Shown in pieces: positions 8,973-17,570 of a stretch of 64,000 nt of DNA. Position numbers and translations under genes: made by a program. The stretch is taken from positions 1 to 64,000 of the forward strand of contig CAWUIK010000002.1 in NCBI GenBank assembly GCA_963922585.1, given 5' to 3'. Each line of letters begins with the position of its first letter. The first letter of the stretch is position 1. The notes beneath the pieces were generated by a model. It did not search any database and was not told the origin of the DNA. It saw nothing but the letters and a program-made list of their open reading frames with translations. The stretch comes from Parvicella sp963922585 (GTDB taxonomy: Bacteria > Bacteroidota > Bacteroidia > Flavobacteriales_D > Parvicellaceae).

Positions 8973-10055
8973 ATGGCAGAAGAACAATTCATAGTATCCG
9001 CGAGGAAGTATAGACCCAGTCAATGGGAAAGTGTGGTAGGTCAATCCAACATCACAACGACTATGCAACACGCTATTGAAACTGGACATTTGGCGCCTGC
9101 TTATCTTTTTTGTGGACCTCGAGGTGTTGGAAAAACAACTTGTGCTAGAATTTTTGCCAAAGCAATTAACCAGTCTGAAAGTGGCAATGCAGATGAAGAT
9201 TTTTCATTCAATATTTTTGAATTAGATGCGGCTTCCAACAATTCTGTTGAAGATATAAGATCTTTAATTGACCAAGTGAGAATCCCCCCTCAAAATGGAA
9301 AATACAAAGTCTATATCATTGACGAGGTGCACATGTTGAGTTCGAATGCCTTCAATGCTTTCTTAAAAACATTGGAAGAACCACCTTCTTATGCCATTTT
9401 TGTACTTGCAACCACAGAAAAACACAAACTACTTCCTACGATTCTTTCAAGATGTCAAATATATGATTTCAACAGAATCACGATTGCAGATATTGCAAAG
9501 CATTTGGCTTGGATATCGGAAAAGGAAGGTATAAAGGCAGAATCTGATGCATTGCACGTAATTGCTGAAAAAGCAGATGGAGCCTTGAGAGATGCACTTT
9601 CAATCTTTGACCAAATTGTCAATTTTACAGACGGAAATATCACTTATGATGCAGTTCTGAAGAATTTGAATATTCTAGATTATGATTTTTATTTTAAAAT
9701 CACTGAATACATTCTTGCAAACAACATTCACGAAGCCCTATTGGTTTTTGACGAAATCTTAGAAAATGGTTTTGACGGACATAACTTCATCGTTGGCTTA
9801 GGTGCACATTATAGAAATCTTTTGGTTTGTAAAGACCCAATTACTTTAAAATTGCTTGAAGTTGGAGATAGTATTAAAACCAAATACAATGACCAATCTC
9901 AAAAAGCAAATGCAAAATTCCTAATTGATGCCCTCACCATTGTTGGTGAATGTGACGTCAATTACAAAACATCCAAAAATCAACGGCTCTTAGTTGAGTT
10001 AGCGATTATGAAGATGAGTTCTCTAACAGCGTTAGAGGGCGAAAAAAAAAACTAA
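8973..10055 (+). CDS. dnaX: DNA polymerase III gamma subunit (short product of dnaX, clamp-loader ATPase)
   Basis: Clamp-loader ATPase that opens the beta sliding clamp. The 360 residues comprise domains I-III only: Walker A GPRGVGKTT (48-56), Walker B IIDEVHML (about 112-119), the SRC finger motif (LSRCQIYDF) and the collar domain up to about residue 350. The Cys4 zinc module normally found between Walker A and the first helix (about 65-80) is replaced by QSESGNADEDFS, without cysteine. The frame stops at TAA 10053-10055, immediately after a run of ten A (10042-10051). The tau-specific remainder continues in another frame from that run, so this frame is probably the gamma form of a slippage gene. 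Confidence 0.88.
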   Translation: MAEEQFIVSARKYRPSQWESVVGQSNITTTMQHAIETGHLAPAYLFCGPRGVGKTTCARIFAKAINQSESGNADEDFSFNIFELDAASNNSVEDIRSLIDQVRIPPQNGKYKVYIIDEVHMLSSNAFNAFLKTLEEPPSYAIFVLATTEKHKLLPTILSRCQIYDFNRITIADIAKHLAWISEKEGIKAESDALHVIAEKADGALRDALSIFDQIVNFTDGNITYDAVLKNLNILDYDFYFKITEYILANNIHEALLVFDEILENGFDGHNFIVGLGAHYRNLLVCKDPITLKLLEVGDSIKTKYNDQSQKANAKFLIDALTIVGECDVNYKTSKNQRLLVELAIMKMSSLTALEGEKKN

Positions 10056-10743
10056 CTCATCAGACTTTAAAATAATTTCGCCTAATATCTTCGAGAATCA
10101 TATTCCTGCTCCTCCCAACGGTCAGGAAATAAAGAAAGATGTTCCCAAAGAACCTAGTCAAACAAAAATTGATAAAGTTTCTGTTTCTGAAAATCCAACT
10201 AGCGGTAGTATTTCAACAGCAGAAACTCCAACTCAAACAAACACTAATGTAAAACCTTTAAAAGTTGCTTCTTTCGGAAAGTTTAAGTTAAAGTCAGATC
10301 TTTCGTTGTCTAAAAAAACAGAAGAACAAAAAGCCGCTGAAGAGCAAGAAGAAGATTTGAGTAAAAAGCCCAAAACACCTTTTACTCAAGAACAGTTAAA
10401 TGCAAAATGGAAATCATATTGTTACTTAATTCAAAAAGAAGGAAAAGGAGGGTTATATGCCACTTTAACAAAACATCCTGTTTTGGTAAAAGATAATTTT
10501 CAGTTAGAGTTGGTCTTAGATAGCGAAATTCAAGAATTAGAGTTGAATGCTTCAAAGTCAAATTTACTCAGTTTCCTAAGGAAAGAACTTAATAATTATC
10601 AGATAGATTTGAAAACCATTATCAATGTAAATGTAAAAGAAACGAAACATTTAACGAATAAAGATAAGTTTTTGCAAATGGCGGAGAAAAATCCTGTCCT
10701 GAATAGTTTGAGAGAGCGATTAGGGTTGGATATTGAGTATTAA
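10051..10743 (+). CDS. dnaX: Tau-specific C-terminal part of dnaX, reached by frameshift at an A10 run
   Basis: The frame is open without a stop from the A10 run (10042-10051) to TAA 10741-10743, about 230 codons. It begins with a low-complexity linker rich in Pro, Ser, Thr and Asn (IPAPPNGQEIKKDVPKEP), then a charged stretch (KKTEEQKAAEEQEEDLSKKP), then a compact domain starting TPFTQEQLNAKWKSYCYLI and ending LNSLRERLGLDIEY. That order (linker, then a DnaX C-terminal domain) is that of tau in Flavobacteria. No good start codon is present before 10306, where only a TTG exists inside the linker, so translation as a separate gene is unlikely. One A less, or two more, in the mRNA joins it to the gamma frame, giving about 589 residues. 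Confidence 0.75.
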   Translation, partial: TNSSDFKIISPNIFENHIPAPPNGQEIKKDVPKEPSQTKIDKVSVSENPTSGSISTAETPTQTNTNVKPLKVASFGKFKLKSDLSLSKKTEEQKAAEEQEEDLSKKPKTPFTQEQLNAKWKSYCYLIQKEGKGGLYATLTKHPVLVKDNFQLELVLDSEIQELELNASKSNLLSFLRKELNNYQIDLKTIINVNVKETKHLTNKDKFLQMAEKNPVLNSLRERLGLDIEY

Positions 10744-10765
10744 TTGTCTCTGAAAATTTAGTTTT

Positions 10766-11311
10766 TTACAAAGCGTCCTTCATATCATCATATACTCTCT
10801 CACATTCAATTGAATCAACAGCATTTCTAAAGAACCTTAGTAAGTGTAGCATCTGCGTGTGGCCTTTTGTTTTACCAATACTACTCACTATAAAAATACT
10901 TAATAAAATAACCAAAGAAAGTGGCAAAATGAACAGAAAACTAGTAGTGCCATTGAGTTGCCATTTAACCAAAGCGAACATTGATCCAAAAAAACTCAAG
11001 ACAGAAAAGCCGATGTATAACATCATAATCATTTGCCAAACCGTTTCTTTTGGACCTATCTGACATCTAATGATACATTTATCTTCTTCTTGTTCAAAAG
11101 TTAAATTCAAAACAGGAGACCAATAGTGTTGATCTTTTTTGGGGATGCTTAATCTTATAGACCGATCATAGTGATTTCCAATAATGGTGTCGTCATTTAT
11201 TTCATAAGATTTGATAAGCGCCATTACGTCCTCTTTTTTCTCGGGAGTTTGTAATTTGAAACGGGGTCGGATTTTTCCAACGGTAGATTCGTCTAATTTA
11301 TTAAAAGGCAT
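10766..11311 (-). CDS. Membrane protein of unknown function, two transmembrane segments
   Basis: A 181-residue protein with an N-terminal soluble part (about 1-90, rich in beta-prone stretches such as SIRLSIPKKDQHYWSPVL) and two hydrophobic segments, about 92-112 (MIMMLYIGFSVLSFFGSMFA) and about 123-145 (SFLFILPLSLVILLSIFIVS), then a cytoplasmic-looking helical tail (LHLLRFFRNAVDSIE). No family was recognised; small proteins of this layout are found in other Flavobacteria. It converges on dnaX (its stop is about 20 bases from that of tau) and is transcribed separately. Confidence 0.65.
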   Translation of the reverse strand: MPFNKLDESTVGKIRPRFKLQTPEKKEDVMALIKSYEINDDTIIGNHYDRSIRLSIPKKDQHYWSPVLNLTFEQEEDKCIIRCQIGPKETVWQMIMMLYIGFSVLSFFGSMFALVKWQLNGTTSFLFILPLSLVILLSIFIVSSIGKTKGHTQMLHLLRFFRNAVDSIECERVYDDMKDAL

Positions 11312-11370
11312 GTAGTAGTATTTTTTGGGAAATTAAAAAAAAATCACAAAAATCACTATAAAAAGATTAA

Positions 11371-12018
11371 TTAATCATCTTTCTTTTTAAAATCACCTTC
11401 TTTCCATGCTTTTATGAATTTGGCCCACGCAATAGGATTCAAGATATTCATAGGTGGATACTGTCCTGAGTAATACAATCGATTTTGTACCTGTTGCATT
11501 TGCCAGTTAAAGTTCATCTGACCATTCATTGGAAGCGCTTGGGCATATTCGTTCATTGCTTTATTATTGAGGTTAGCCTCGGCACGTTTTAAATCATCAT
11601 TTGGAATATCTGCATTTACAAAAGCTTGAGCGAATTGTTCTTTACTAGGCCAAGGATAAATATCTGCTTGTTTCAATAAAATGGTATCTGGATCCATGAT
11701 GTGAATCAAGCTGTAATTATCACCACTTATCAAAGTATCAGGAATTTGAAAATAAGACGTTTTGTATCCAACACTCGAAAATCTAATAGAATCACCCATT
11801 TTGGCAACGAAAGAGAAATAGCCAAAATAATCTGAAGTTGTTCCCGAACGAGTGCTAATATCAATGATATGTGCAAATGGAATAGGATTAATGCTATCTG
11901 TAGAAACAACTACACCATTAAACTGAATCAATCCCTCGTAGTATAAAGAGTCTTTTTGACTAAATCCTTTAAGTGAAAAAATTAATAGTATAAAAAAAAG
12001 CGTATTTTTGAGCTTCAT
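11371..12018 (-). CDS. Secreted protein with carboxypeptidase-like regulatory (CarboxypepD_reg) domain
   Basis: A 215-residue protein starting at 12018, which gives a clean signal peptide (MKLKNTLFFILLIFSLKGFS before QKD). After it comes a beta-sandwich of the carboxypeptidase D regulatory type, visible as FNGVVVSTDSINPIPFAHII followed by SDYFGYFSFVAKMGDSIRFS and SVGYKTSYFQIP, the pattern that also opens many TonB-dependent receptors. No receptor barrel follows. The C-terminal third is rich in Asn, Gln and Met (NEYAQALPMNGQMNFNW). Function is unknown, probably periplasmic or on the outer membrane. It is divergent from the T9SS protein gene at 12098. Confidence 0.72.
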   Translation of the reverse strand: MKLKNTLFFILLIFSLKGFSQKDSLYYEGLIQFNGVVVSTDSINPIPFAHIIDISTRSGTTSDYFGYFSFVAKMGDSIRFSSVGYKTSYFQIPDTLISGDNYSLIHIMDPDTILLKQADIYPWPSKEQFAQAFVNADIPNDDLKRAEANLNNKAMNEYAQALPMNGQMNFNWQMQQVQNRLYYSGQYPPMNILNPIAWAKFIKAWKEGDFKKKDD

Positions 12019-12097
12019 AACATTTACGATTAAGTGAATAAAAATCACGTTAATTCAAAAATACTAACAAAAACATTACCATAAAAGGATATTTATC

Positions 12098-13153
12098 ATG
12101 AAAGTAGTTTATTTAGCAATTTTAACATTTTTATTGGGGATTTCTATATCTGCTCAAATAACCATCTCTCATTTTGACATGCCCTATGCAAATTCTGTTT
12201 TTATGTATCACAATACGCTAGACTTGATATCTGAAGACTTTTCTTTGACAGGTGCAAATTACAATTGGGATTATTCACAGGCTACTCCTAATAATAACGA
12301 TACGCTTAATATTGTTACTGTATCCTCTACCCCACTTGCTTATCAATTGTTCTTTAACAATCCTTTTCAATATCCTAATCATAAAGCAGATTACGCTATA
12401 GCTGGACAAGATTTGGATGTTTTCGGACAAGTTACCATTGAAAATAGATTTGATTATTATAGAGTAAACAATAATTCATTGGAAATAACTGGTTTTGGTG
12501 CGAATATAAACGGAGTTCCAGCTTCCGTAAAATATGATACCATTGATCAAATATATCCATTTTTAATTGCTTACAACATGCCTACTCATTATTCTTCAGG
12601 GTATTTTTTAACTACTATTCCTACGCTTGGAACCTATGGGCAGCATATCAAAAGAGAAGTAGTAGCAGATGGTTGGGGAAGTATAACAACACCTACAAAG
12701 ACATATCCCAATACATTGAGGGTGAAAACAACTTTATATATCACAGATACGATTTATGTCGATCAATTTTCTTTTGGACAAACGATAAATCGACCCATAG
12801 AAGTAAGATATGAATGGCTTACACAAACAGACAACGCACCTGTGATGTCTGTAACTCAAAACGGAGGTCAGATATCAAACGTAAAGTATCTTACACCAAT
12901 AGCAGCTACCATAGAAGAATCAAAGTTTGATTTGACCATATTCCCTTCAAATCAAGAGGGTATTTTTAATATCTCAAATCCTCAAAATTTTCCAATTTCA
13001 TCAATTCAATGCTATGATTTGTTTGGAAGGTTATTGATAAGTGAGCATTATCAATTCAATTCGATAGATATAAGAAATTATCCAAATGGGGTTTATTTGA
13101 TACATTTAGAATCAGAGCATTTTGGTACCATTACAAAAAAGATTTACAGATAA
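12098..13153 (+). CDS. T9SS type A sorting-domain secreted protein
   Basis: A 351-residue exported protein: a signal peptide (MKVVYLAILTFLLGISISAQ), a middle region without recognised family (about 25-270) rich in Asn, Tyr and Thr, and a C-terminal T9SS sorting domain of about 75 residues (DLFGRLLISEHYQFNSIDIR, then NYPNGVYLIHLESE and a basic end ITKKIYR). The sorting domain directs passage through the type IX secretion system and attachment to the cell surface. Its last codons overlap the longest possible reading of hutH, whose more likely start is 13158, only 4 bases after this stop. The functions look unrelated. Confidence 0.82.
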   Translation: MKVVYLAILTFLLGISISAQITISHFDMPYANSVFMYHNTLDLISEDFSLTGANYNWDYSQATPNNNDTLNIVTVSSTPLAYQLFFNNPFQYPNHKADYAIAGQDLDVFGQVTIENRFDYYRVNNNSLEITGFGANINGVPASVKYDTIDQIYPFLIAYNMPTHYSSGYFLTTIPTLGTYGQHIKREVVADGWGSITTPTKTYPNTLRVKTTLYITDTIYVDQFSFGQTINRPIEVRYEWLTQTDNAPVMSVTQNGGQISNVKYLTPIAATIEESKFDLTIFPSNQEGIFNISNPQNFPISSIQCYDLFGRLLISEHYQFNSIDIRNYPNGVYLIHLESEHFGTITKKIYR

Positions 13154-13157
13154 GCGA

Positions 13158-14657
13158 ATGGAGATTATAAAAGTAGGCATAGAAGATTTTTCAATAGAAA
13201 ACATCAACTATATAATTCAAAAAGATGTTCAATTAGAACTAAGTGAAGATGCATTCCAAAAAATTCAAAATTGTCGTGATTATTTGGATAAAAAAATGGA
13301 AGATGATGCGCAGGTTTATTATGGAATAAATACGGGATTTGGTTCGTTGTGTAACACAAAGATTTCAAAAGAAGATTTGAGTAAGTTACAAGAAAATTTA
13401 GTTAAATCTCATGCATGTGGATTAGGAGATGAAGTAGAGCCTGTGATTGTGAAAATAATGCTCTTACTTAAAATTCAAGGTCTTTCATATGGTCATTCAG
13501 GTGTTTCAGTTGCCACAGTACAAAGGTTAATCGATTTCTATAATCACAATATTTTACCAGTGGTATATCAAGAAGGATCGTTAGGAGCCTCTGGAGATTT
13601 AGCTCCTTTAGCACACTTAAGTTTACCGCTTTTAGGATTAGGATATGTAGACTACAATGGTGCAAGAAAAAAATCCTCTGAAGTTTTAGAACAAATGGGT
13701 TGGGAACCAATTGTCTTACAAAGCAAAGAAGGTTTAGCGTTGCTCAATGGCACGCAGTTTATGAGTGCACATGGTTGTTGGGCAATCATTCAAGCCAAAA
13801 GATTGAGCGATTTTGCAGATATTATCGGTGCCATTTCTTTAGAAGCATTTGATGGAAGAAAAGATCCTTTCACATCACAAGTGCATCTCGTGAGAGCTCA
13901 TGAAGGTCAAATAAAAACGGCTAGCAAATTGAATGAAATATTAGAGGGAAGTCAATTAATTCTTCAAGAAAAAGTTAATGTTCAAGACCCTTACTCATTT
14001 AGATGTATTCCTCAAGTTCATGGTGCTTCAAAAGAAACTATTTCTTTTGCAGAAGGTGTTTTTAATAAAGAAATTAATTCAGTTACAGACAATCCAACTA
14101 TTTTTCCTGATGAAGATTTGATTGTTTCAGCAGGGAACTTTCATGGACAACCATTAGCACTAGCTGCAGATTATTTATGCATCGCGCTTTCTGAATTTGG
14201 AAGTATAAGTGAAAGAAGAATCTATAAATTAATAGGAGGAACAAGAGGTTTGCCTTCCTTTTTAGTTGCAAAACCAGGTTTAAATAGTGGTTTTATGATT
14301 GTGCAATACGCTATAGCTTCAGTAGCAAGTAAAAACAAAACACTTTGTACGCCTTCATCTGTAGACACTATTGATTCTTCTCAAGGACAGGAAGATCACG
14401 TTTCCATGGGAGCAAATGCTGTAGTAAAACTGATAGAGATTGTAAAAAATTTAGAGAAAATACTAGCGATTGAATTAATGACTGCTTGTCAAGCATTGGA
14501 ATTTAGAGGAGCAGACAAAACATCTCCATTGTTATACAAAATATACAATGACTTCAGAAAGCAAGTTAGTTTCATCGAAGATGATGTATTGATGCATGAT
14601 GAAATGGAAAAAGCAATCGCTTTTTTGCAAGAATATGCATTAATTATGAATAATTAA
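13158..14657 (+). CDS. hutH: Histidine ammonia-lyase
   Basis: Removes ammonia from L-histidine to give urocanate, the first step of histidine breakdown. The start ATG at 13158 gives 499 residues, normal for the family; an upstream start at 13122 would add 12 residues overlapping the preceding gene. The self-forming MIO cofactor triad Ala144-Ser145-Gly146 lies in GSLGASGDLAPLAHLSLPLL. Other family blocks seen: YYGINTGFGSLC (about 54-65), NGTQFMSAHG, DNPTIF and FHGQPLALAADY. hutU, hutI and hutG are not in the window, so hutH is separate from the rest of the pathway. Confidence 0.95.
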   Translation: MEIIKVGIEDFSIENINYIIQKDVQLELSEDAFQKIQNCRDYLDKKMEDDAQVYYGINTGFGSLCNTKISKEDLSKLQENLVKSHACGLGDEVEPVIVKIMLLLKIQGLSYGHSGVSVATVQRLIDFYNHNILPVVYQEGSLGASGDLAPLAHLSLPLLGLGYVDYNGARKKSSEVLEQMGWEPIVLQSKEGLALLNGTQFMSAHGCWAIIQAKRLSDFADIIGAISLEAFDGRKDPFTSQVHLVRAHEGQIKTASKLNEILEGSQLILQEKVNVQDPYSFRCIPQVHGASKETISFAEGVFNKEINSVTDNPTIFPDEDLIVSAGNFHGQPLALAADYLCIALSEFGSISERRIYKLIGGTRGLPSFLVAKPGLNSGFMIVQYAIASVASKNKTLCTPSSVDTIDSSQGQEDHVSMGANAVVKLIEIVKNLEKILAIELMTACQALEFRGADKTSPLLYKIYNDFRKQVSFIEDDVLMHDEMEKAIAFLQEYALIMNN

Positions 14658-14711
14658 ACAACCATTATTGTTTTATAAACGTCTATCTATATACTTACAA
14701 AAAATAATTTC

Positions 14712-16430
14712 ATGAGATTTATACTTATATTTTTATCACTCACTCTTTTATACAAAGCAAATAGCCAGGTAGTTGTAACCAACAATCAGACTGTACAATG
14801 GTACATTCAAAATGTATTAGCGGGTCCTGGGGTTCAAATTTCAAATGTAACTTATAATGCAGGTGCAGGAAATGTAGTAAATGAACAAGTTGGGTCTTTT
14901 ACAGACGCATCTTCATCAATTGGACTTCCTCAAGGTTTAATTCTTGGAAGTGGTGATGTACAAATGGCTTCTCAACCCAATACTAGCTCTGGCTCTTCAT
15001 TAGGGGGAACTTTCTCAATGGGTGTTGATCCTGATTTGGCTTCAATTACGCCCAATCAAATTTATGATGAGTGTATTGTGGAATTTGATTTTATTCCCGT
15101 AGGTGATTCTATTACATTTAGTTACGTATTTGCCTCCGAAGAATATCCTGAGTATGTATGTGGTTCTGTAAATGATGCTTTTGGTTTTTTCTTATCTGGA
15201 CCTAATCCTGGAGGTGGTAATTATACTGCTCAAAATCTTGCTTTGATACCGGATCCAAACAACCCCAGTGTTTATACTTCAACTCCTGTGTCAATTAATA
15301 CAGTGAACCCAGGCGTTGCCGGTAGTTCAGGAAGTGCTGCAAATTGTAATGCAATAGATCCCAACTGGTCACAATATAGCTTTTTTTATGCAGGAAACAA
15401 TACTTCTACAAATTATGAATATGATGGAAATACTGTTGTTTTAACTTGTAGAGCAGCTGTAATTTGCAATGAGACATATCATATCAAATTAGCCATTGGA
15501 GATGGTGGTGATGGAGCTTTTGATTCTGGAGTGTTTTTGGAAGGCGGAAGTTTTACTTCTGTTGGTGTTTCAGTTGATGCGGGTATTCTAAACGGAGCAA
15601 CAAATTTATATGAAGGTTGTAATGCTGCATATTTTGCATTCAGTAGACCCGACACCCTTGAAGATTTGACAGTTAACTTTATTTGGTCTGGTACAGCTAT
15701 AAATGGTTCAGATTATTTTCAAGTTCCTGATAGTATCGTTCTAAATGAAGGAGCATACACAGATACAATTTTTATTTTACCTATAGTCGATAATAGTACT
15801 GAACCTACTGAAACGGTTGAATTACTAATTTTAATTGAAACTTGTAATGGTAATTTTGATACTATTTCAGCATCTTTAACAATAGATGATTATACTCCGA
15901 TTTCTTTATCTTTACCAGACAGTTTGAATGTTTGTAATGAACTTGTAAACCTAAATCCTAATTATAGCGGAGGACTTCCGCCATTAGTTTTTAGTTGGAG
16001 TTCTGGGCAACAAACTGATAGTATATCTTTTATGCCTGATTTAACCCAAACGTATACCCTCTCTATAAATGACGAATGTGCATCTCAACCTTCAGAAGCA
16101 TCTACAGAAGTTTGGGTTCAGTGTCCATTATTACCTCCAAATGTCTTTACACCGAATAATGATAATGAAAATGATATTTTCAAAATCCAAAATTTAGAAG
16201 ATTATGAGCAATCTCATATTGTAATCTATAATAGATGGGGAAAAATTGTTTACGAAAATGATAATTATCAAAACGATTGGAATGGAACACATTATAAAAG
16301 CGGAAACGATATTGCTCCTGGTGTCTATTTCTTCATTGTTCAACCCAATTCTTATAAGTATTTGTACAACGAAAACAAAGATGAATTGCTTAGAAACAGC
16401 ATTTCAGGTTATGTTCACCTAATGAGATAA
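14712..16430 (+). CDS. Secreted protein with choice-of-anchor L domain and T9SS type B (gliding motility-type) C-terminus
   Basis: A 572-residue exported protein: a signal peptide (MRFILIFLSLTLLYKANS, then QVVV), an N-terminal choice-of-anchor L domain (about 20-280; QGLILGSGDVQMASQPN, then DECIVEFDFIPVGDSITFSY and VFASEEYPEYVCGSVNDAFG), a Calx-beta/immunoglobulin-like middle (about 290-460), and a CHU_C or T9SS type B end (LPPNVFTPNNDNENDIFKI, then YNRWGKIVYENDNYQNDWNG and PGVYFFIV). The domain order is known from large surface adhesins of gliding Flavobacteria. It is probably a surface-exposed adhesin or matrix protein. Confidence 0.87.
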   Translation: MRFILIFLSLTLLYKANSQVVVTNNQTVQWYIQNVLAGPGVQISNVTYNAGAGNVVNEQVGSFTDASSSIGLPQGLILGSGDVQMASQPNTSSGSSLGGTFSMGVDPDLASITPNQIYDECIVEFDFIPVGDSITFSYVFASEEYPEYVCGSVNDAFGFFLSGPNPGGGNYTAQNLALIPDPNNPSVYTSTPVSINTVNPGVAGSSGSAANCNAIDPNWSQYSFFYAGNNTSTNYEYDGNTVVLTCRAAVICNETYHIKLAIGDGGDGAFDSGVFLEGGSFTSVGVSVDAGILNGATNLYEGCNAAYFAFSRPDTLEDLTVNFIWSGTAINGSDYFQVPDSIVLNEGAYTDTIFILPIVDNSTEPTETVELLILIETCNGNFDTISASLTIDDYTPISLSLPDSLNVCNELVNLNPNYSGGLPPLVFSWSSGQQTDSISFMPDLTQTYTLSINDECASQPSEASTEVWVQCPLLPPNVFTPNNDNENDIFKIQNLEDYEQSHIVIYNRWGKIVYENDNYQNDWNGTHYKSGNDIAPGVYFFIVQPNSYKYLYNENKDELLRNSISGYVHLMR

Positions 16431-16432
16431 AA

Positions 16433-17101
16433 TTAAGGTTTTTGTAATTGCTCTTCAATTTCTGTATAACTCATATAAACTTTTTTCTTGTACTCTAAAT
16501 ATTCTGGAGGTGTGTTTTTGTAATGATATACAAAGCAAATCCAATCTCTACATTGCCATCCTAAACCATGGTCAATAGTTCGTTGGTCAGTAGCACGTTC
16601 AAATTTGGCTCTGAATTTTTGATTGCTGTATCCAAATCCATTTGCAATAACTCTCAATGAAGATTTGTTTTCGTAGTCCAAAATATGTGCTAATTCGTGC
16701 CCAATGACACCAATTTTTGCGTTGAATGAAACACTGTCAACAGGCACTTTAACGTTATCAGTATTATTGATGTAAATTACGTATGTTCGTTTGCCTTTTC
16801 TTCTCAAAACATTCAGTCCTTTGGGTCTTGCAACCATGGTAGAGTTGAGTTTCTTAGCTTTGAAAACAATTTTAGTCTCTTTGAGTTCTGGATAGTGCAT
16901 CAAAGCCATTAGCGTTTCCAATTCATACTTAGGTATAATTGTTTTGTTAGTAGATAATTCTTTTTGAAGGCTATCTTTCTTAGATGCCCATTGAATTTCA
17001 TCATACAAGCGAGGGGCTTGAATTTTCTGTGAAATTACTGTCGTTTTTTGAGTAAAAAATAAAAATGGCAAGATCAATATTTTAATGTTGTGACGGATCA
17101 A
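16433..17101 (-). CDS. Putative zinc metalloprotease, secreted
   Basis: The zinc-binding HELAH (in GVIGHELAHILDYE) identifies a zincin-type metallopeptidase; other blocks are RRKGKRTYVIYINNTDNVKV before it and FERATDQRTIDHGLGWQ after it, which may hold the third zinc ligand. The start is uncertain. I chose TTG at 17101, which gives 222 residues and a signal peptide (IRHNIKILILPFLFFTQK) and only a 20-base overlap with the gene upstream; an ATG at 17209 would overlap that gene by 128 bases and add a Lys/Arg/Pro-rich segment. Substrate unknown. It may be transcribed with the ArfB-like gene. Confidence 0.7.
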   Translation of the reverse strand: MIRHNIKILILPFLFFTQKTTVISQKIQAPRLYDEIQWASKKDSLQKELSTNKTIIPKYELETLMALMHYPELKETKIVFKAKKLNSTMVARPKGLNVLRRKGKRTYVIYINNTDNVKVPVDSVSFNAKIGVIGHELAHILDYENKSSLRVIANGFGYSNQKFRAKFERATDQRTIDHGLGWQCRDWICFVYHYKNTPPEYLEYKKKVYMSYTEIEEQLQKP

Positions 17102-17543
17102 TTTTCTTTCGCTTTTCTTTGGTTTGACTGGCTTTTTTCTTTTCTTGAATACGTTTTTCAACTTTGGCTTTGGAAGGTTTTGTAGGTATTCTCTTAATTG
17201 GAGTTTCAAAACACTTTTGAATCAGTTTTTCCATTTTGGAGATGACATCTTCTTTATTTTTTATTTGACTTCTAGTTTTAGAAGAAGTAAGTATTATGTT
17301 TCCTGAAGTGTCTAATTTGTTTTGAAGTTTTTTGCTTAAAAGTAGTTTTTCATCGTCATCAAAAAATGAAGACTCAAGAAGGTTCCATTTCAAAAGCACT
17401 TTCGTTTCCGTTTTATTAACATGTTGTCCACCCGGCCCTCCACTTCTGGCAGTGGAAAACGATATTTCATGAAGAATATTTGTTATAGAAAACTTCAAAG
17501 TAATTGCATTCTTTTTTGTAAAACTACAAAAAAAATTTATCAA
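17082..17543 (-). CDS. arfB: ArfB-like alternative ribosome-rescue peptidyl-tRNA hydrolase
   Basis: Releases peptides from stalled ribosomes that lack a stop codon. The GGQ loop is seen in ARSGGPGGQHVNKTETKV (about residues 33-50), as in release factors, and the C-terminus is a strongly basic tail (KVEKRIQEKKKASQTKEKRK) like the mRNA-channel-probing tail of ArfB/YaeJ. No RF1/RF2 codon-recognition domain is present, and the length (up to 153) fits ArfB. The first 13-15 residues (MINFFCSFTKKNA) look unlike the family; a TTG start giving MKFSITNILHE is a possible alternative. Confidence 0.85.
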   Translation of the reverse strand: MINFFCSFTKKNAITLKFSITNILHEISFSTARSGGPGGQHVNKTETKVLLKWNLLESSFFDDDEKLLLSKKLQNKLDTSGNIILTSSKTRSQIKNKEDVISKMEKLIQKCFETPIKRIPTKPSKAKVEKRIQEKKKASQTKEKRKKIDPSQH

Positions 17544-17570
17544 AAAAAGTCAGTAAAAATAATCCCTCTA

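Noticed and set aside
10306..10743. A separate gene for the dnaX tail starting at 10306
   Set aside because: The only start is a TTG inside the linker, and the frame is open from the A10 run, so it is better explained as the tau-specific part of dnaX.
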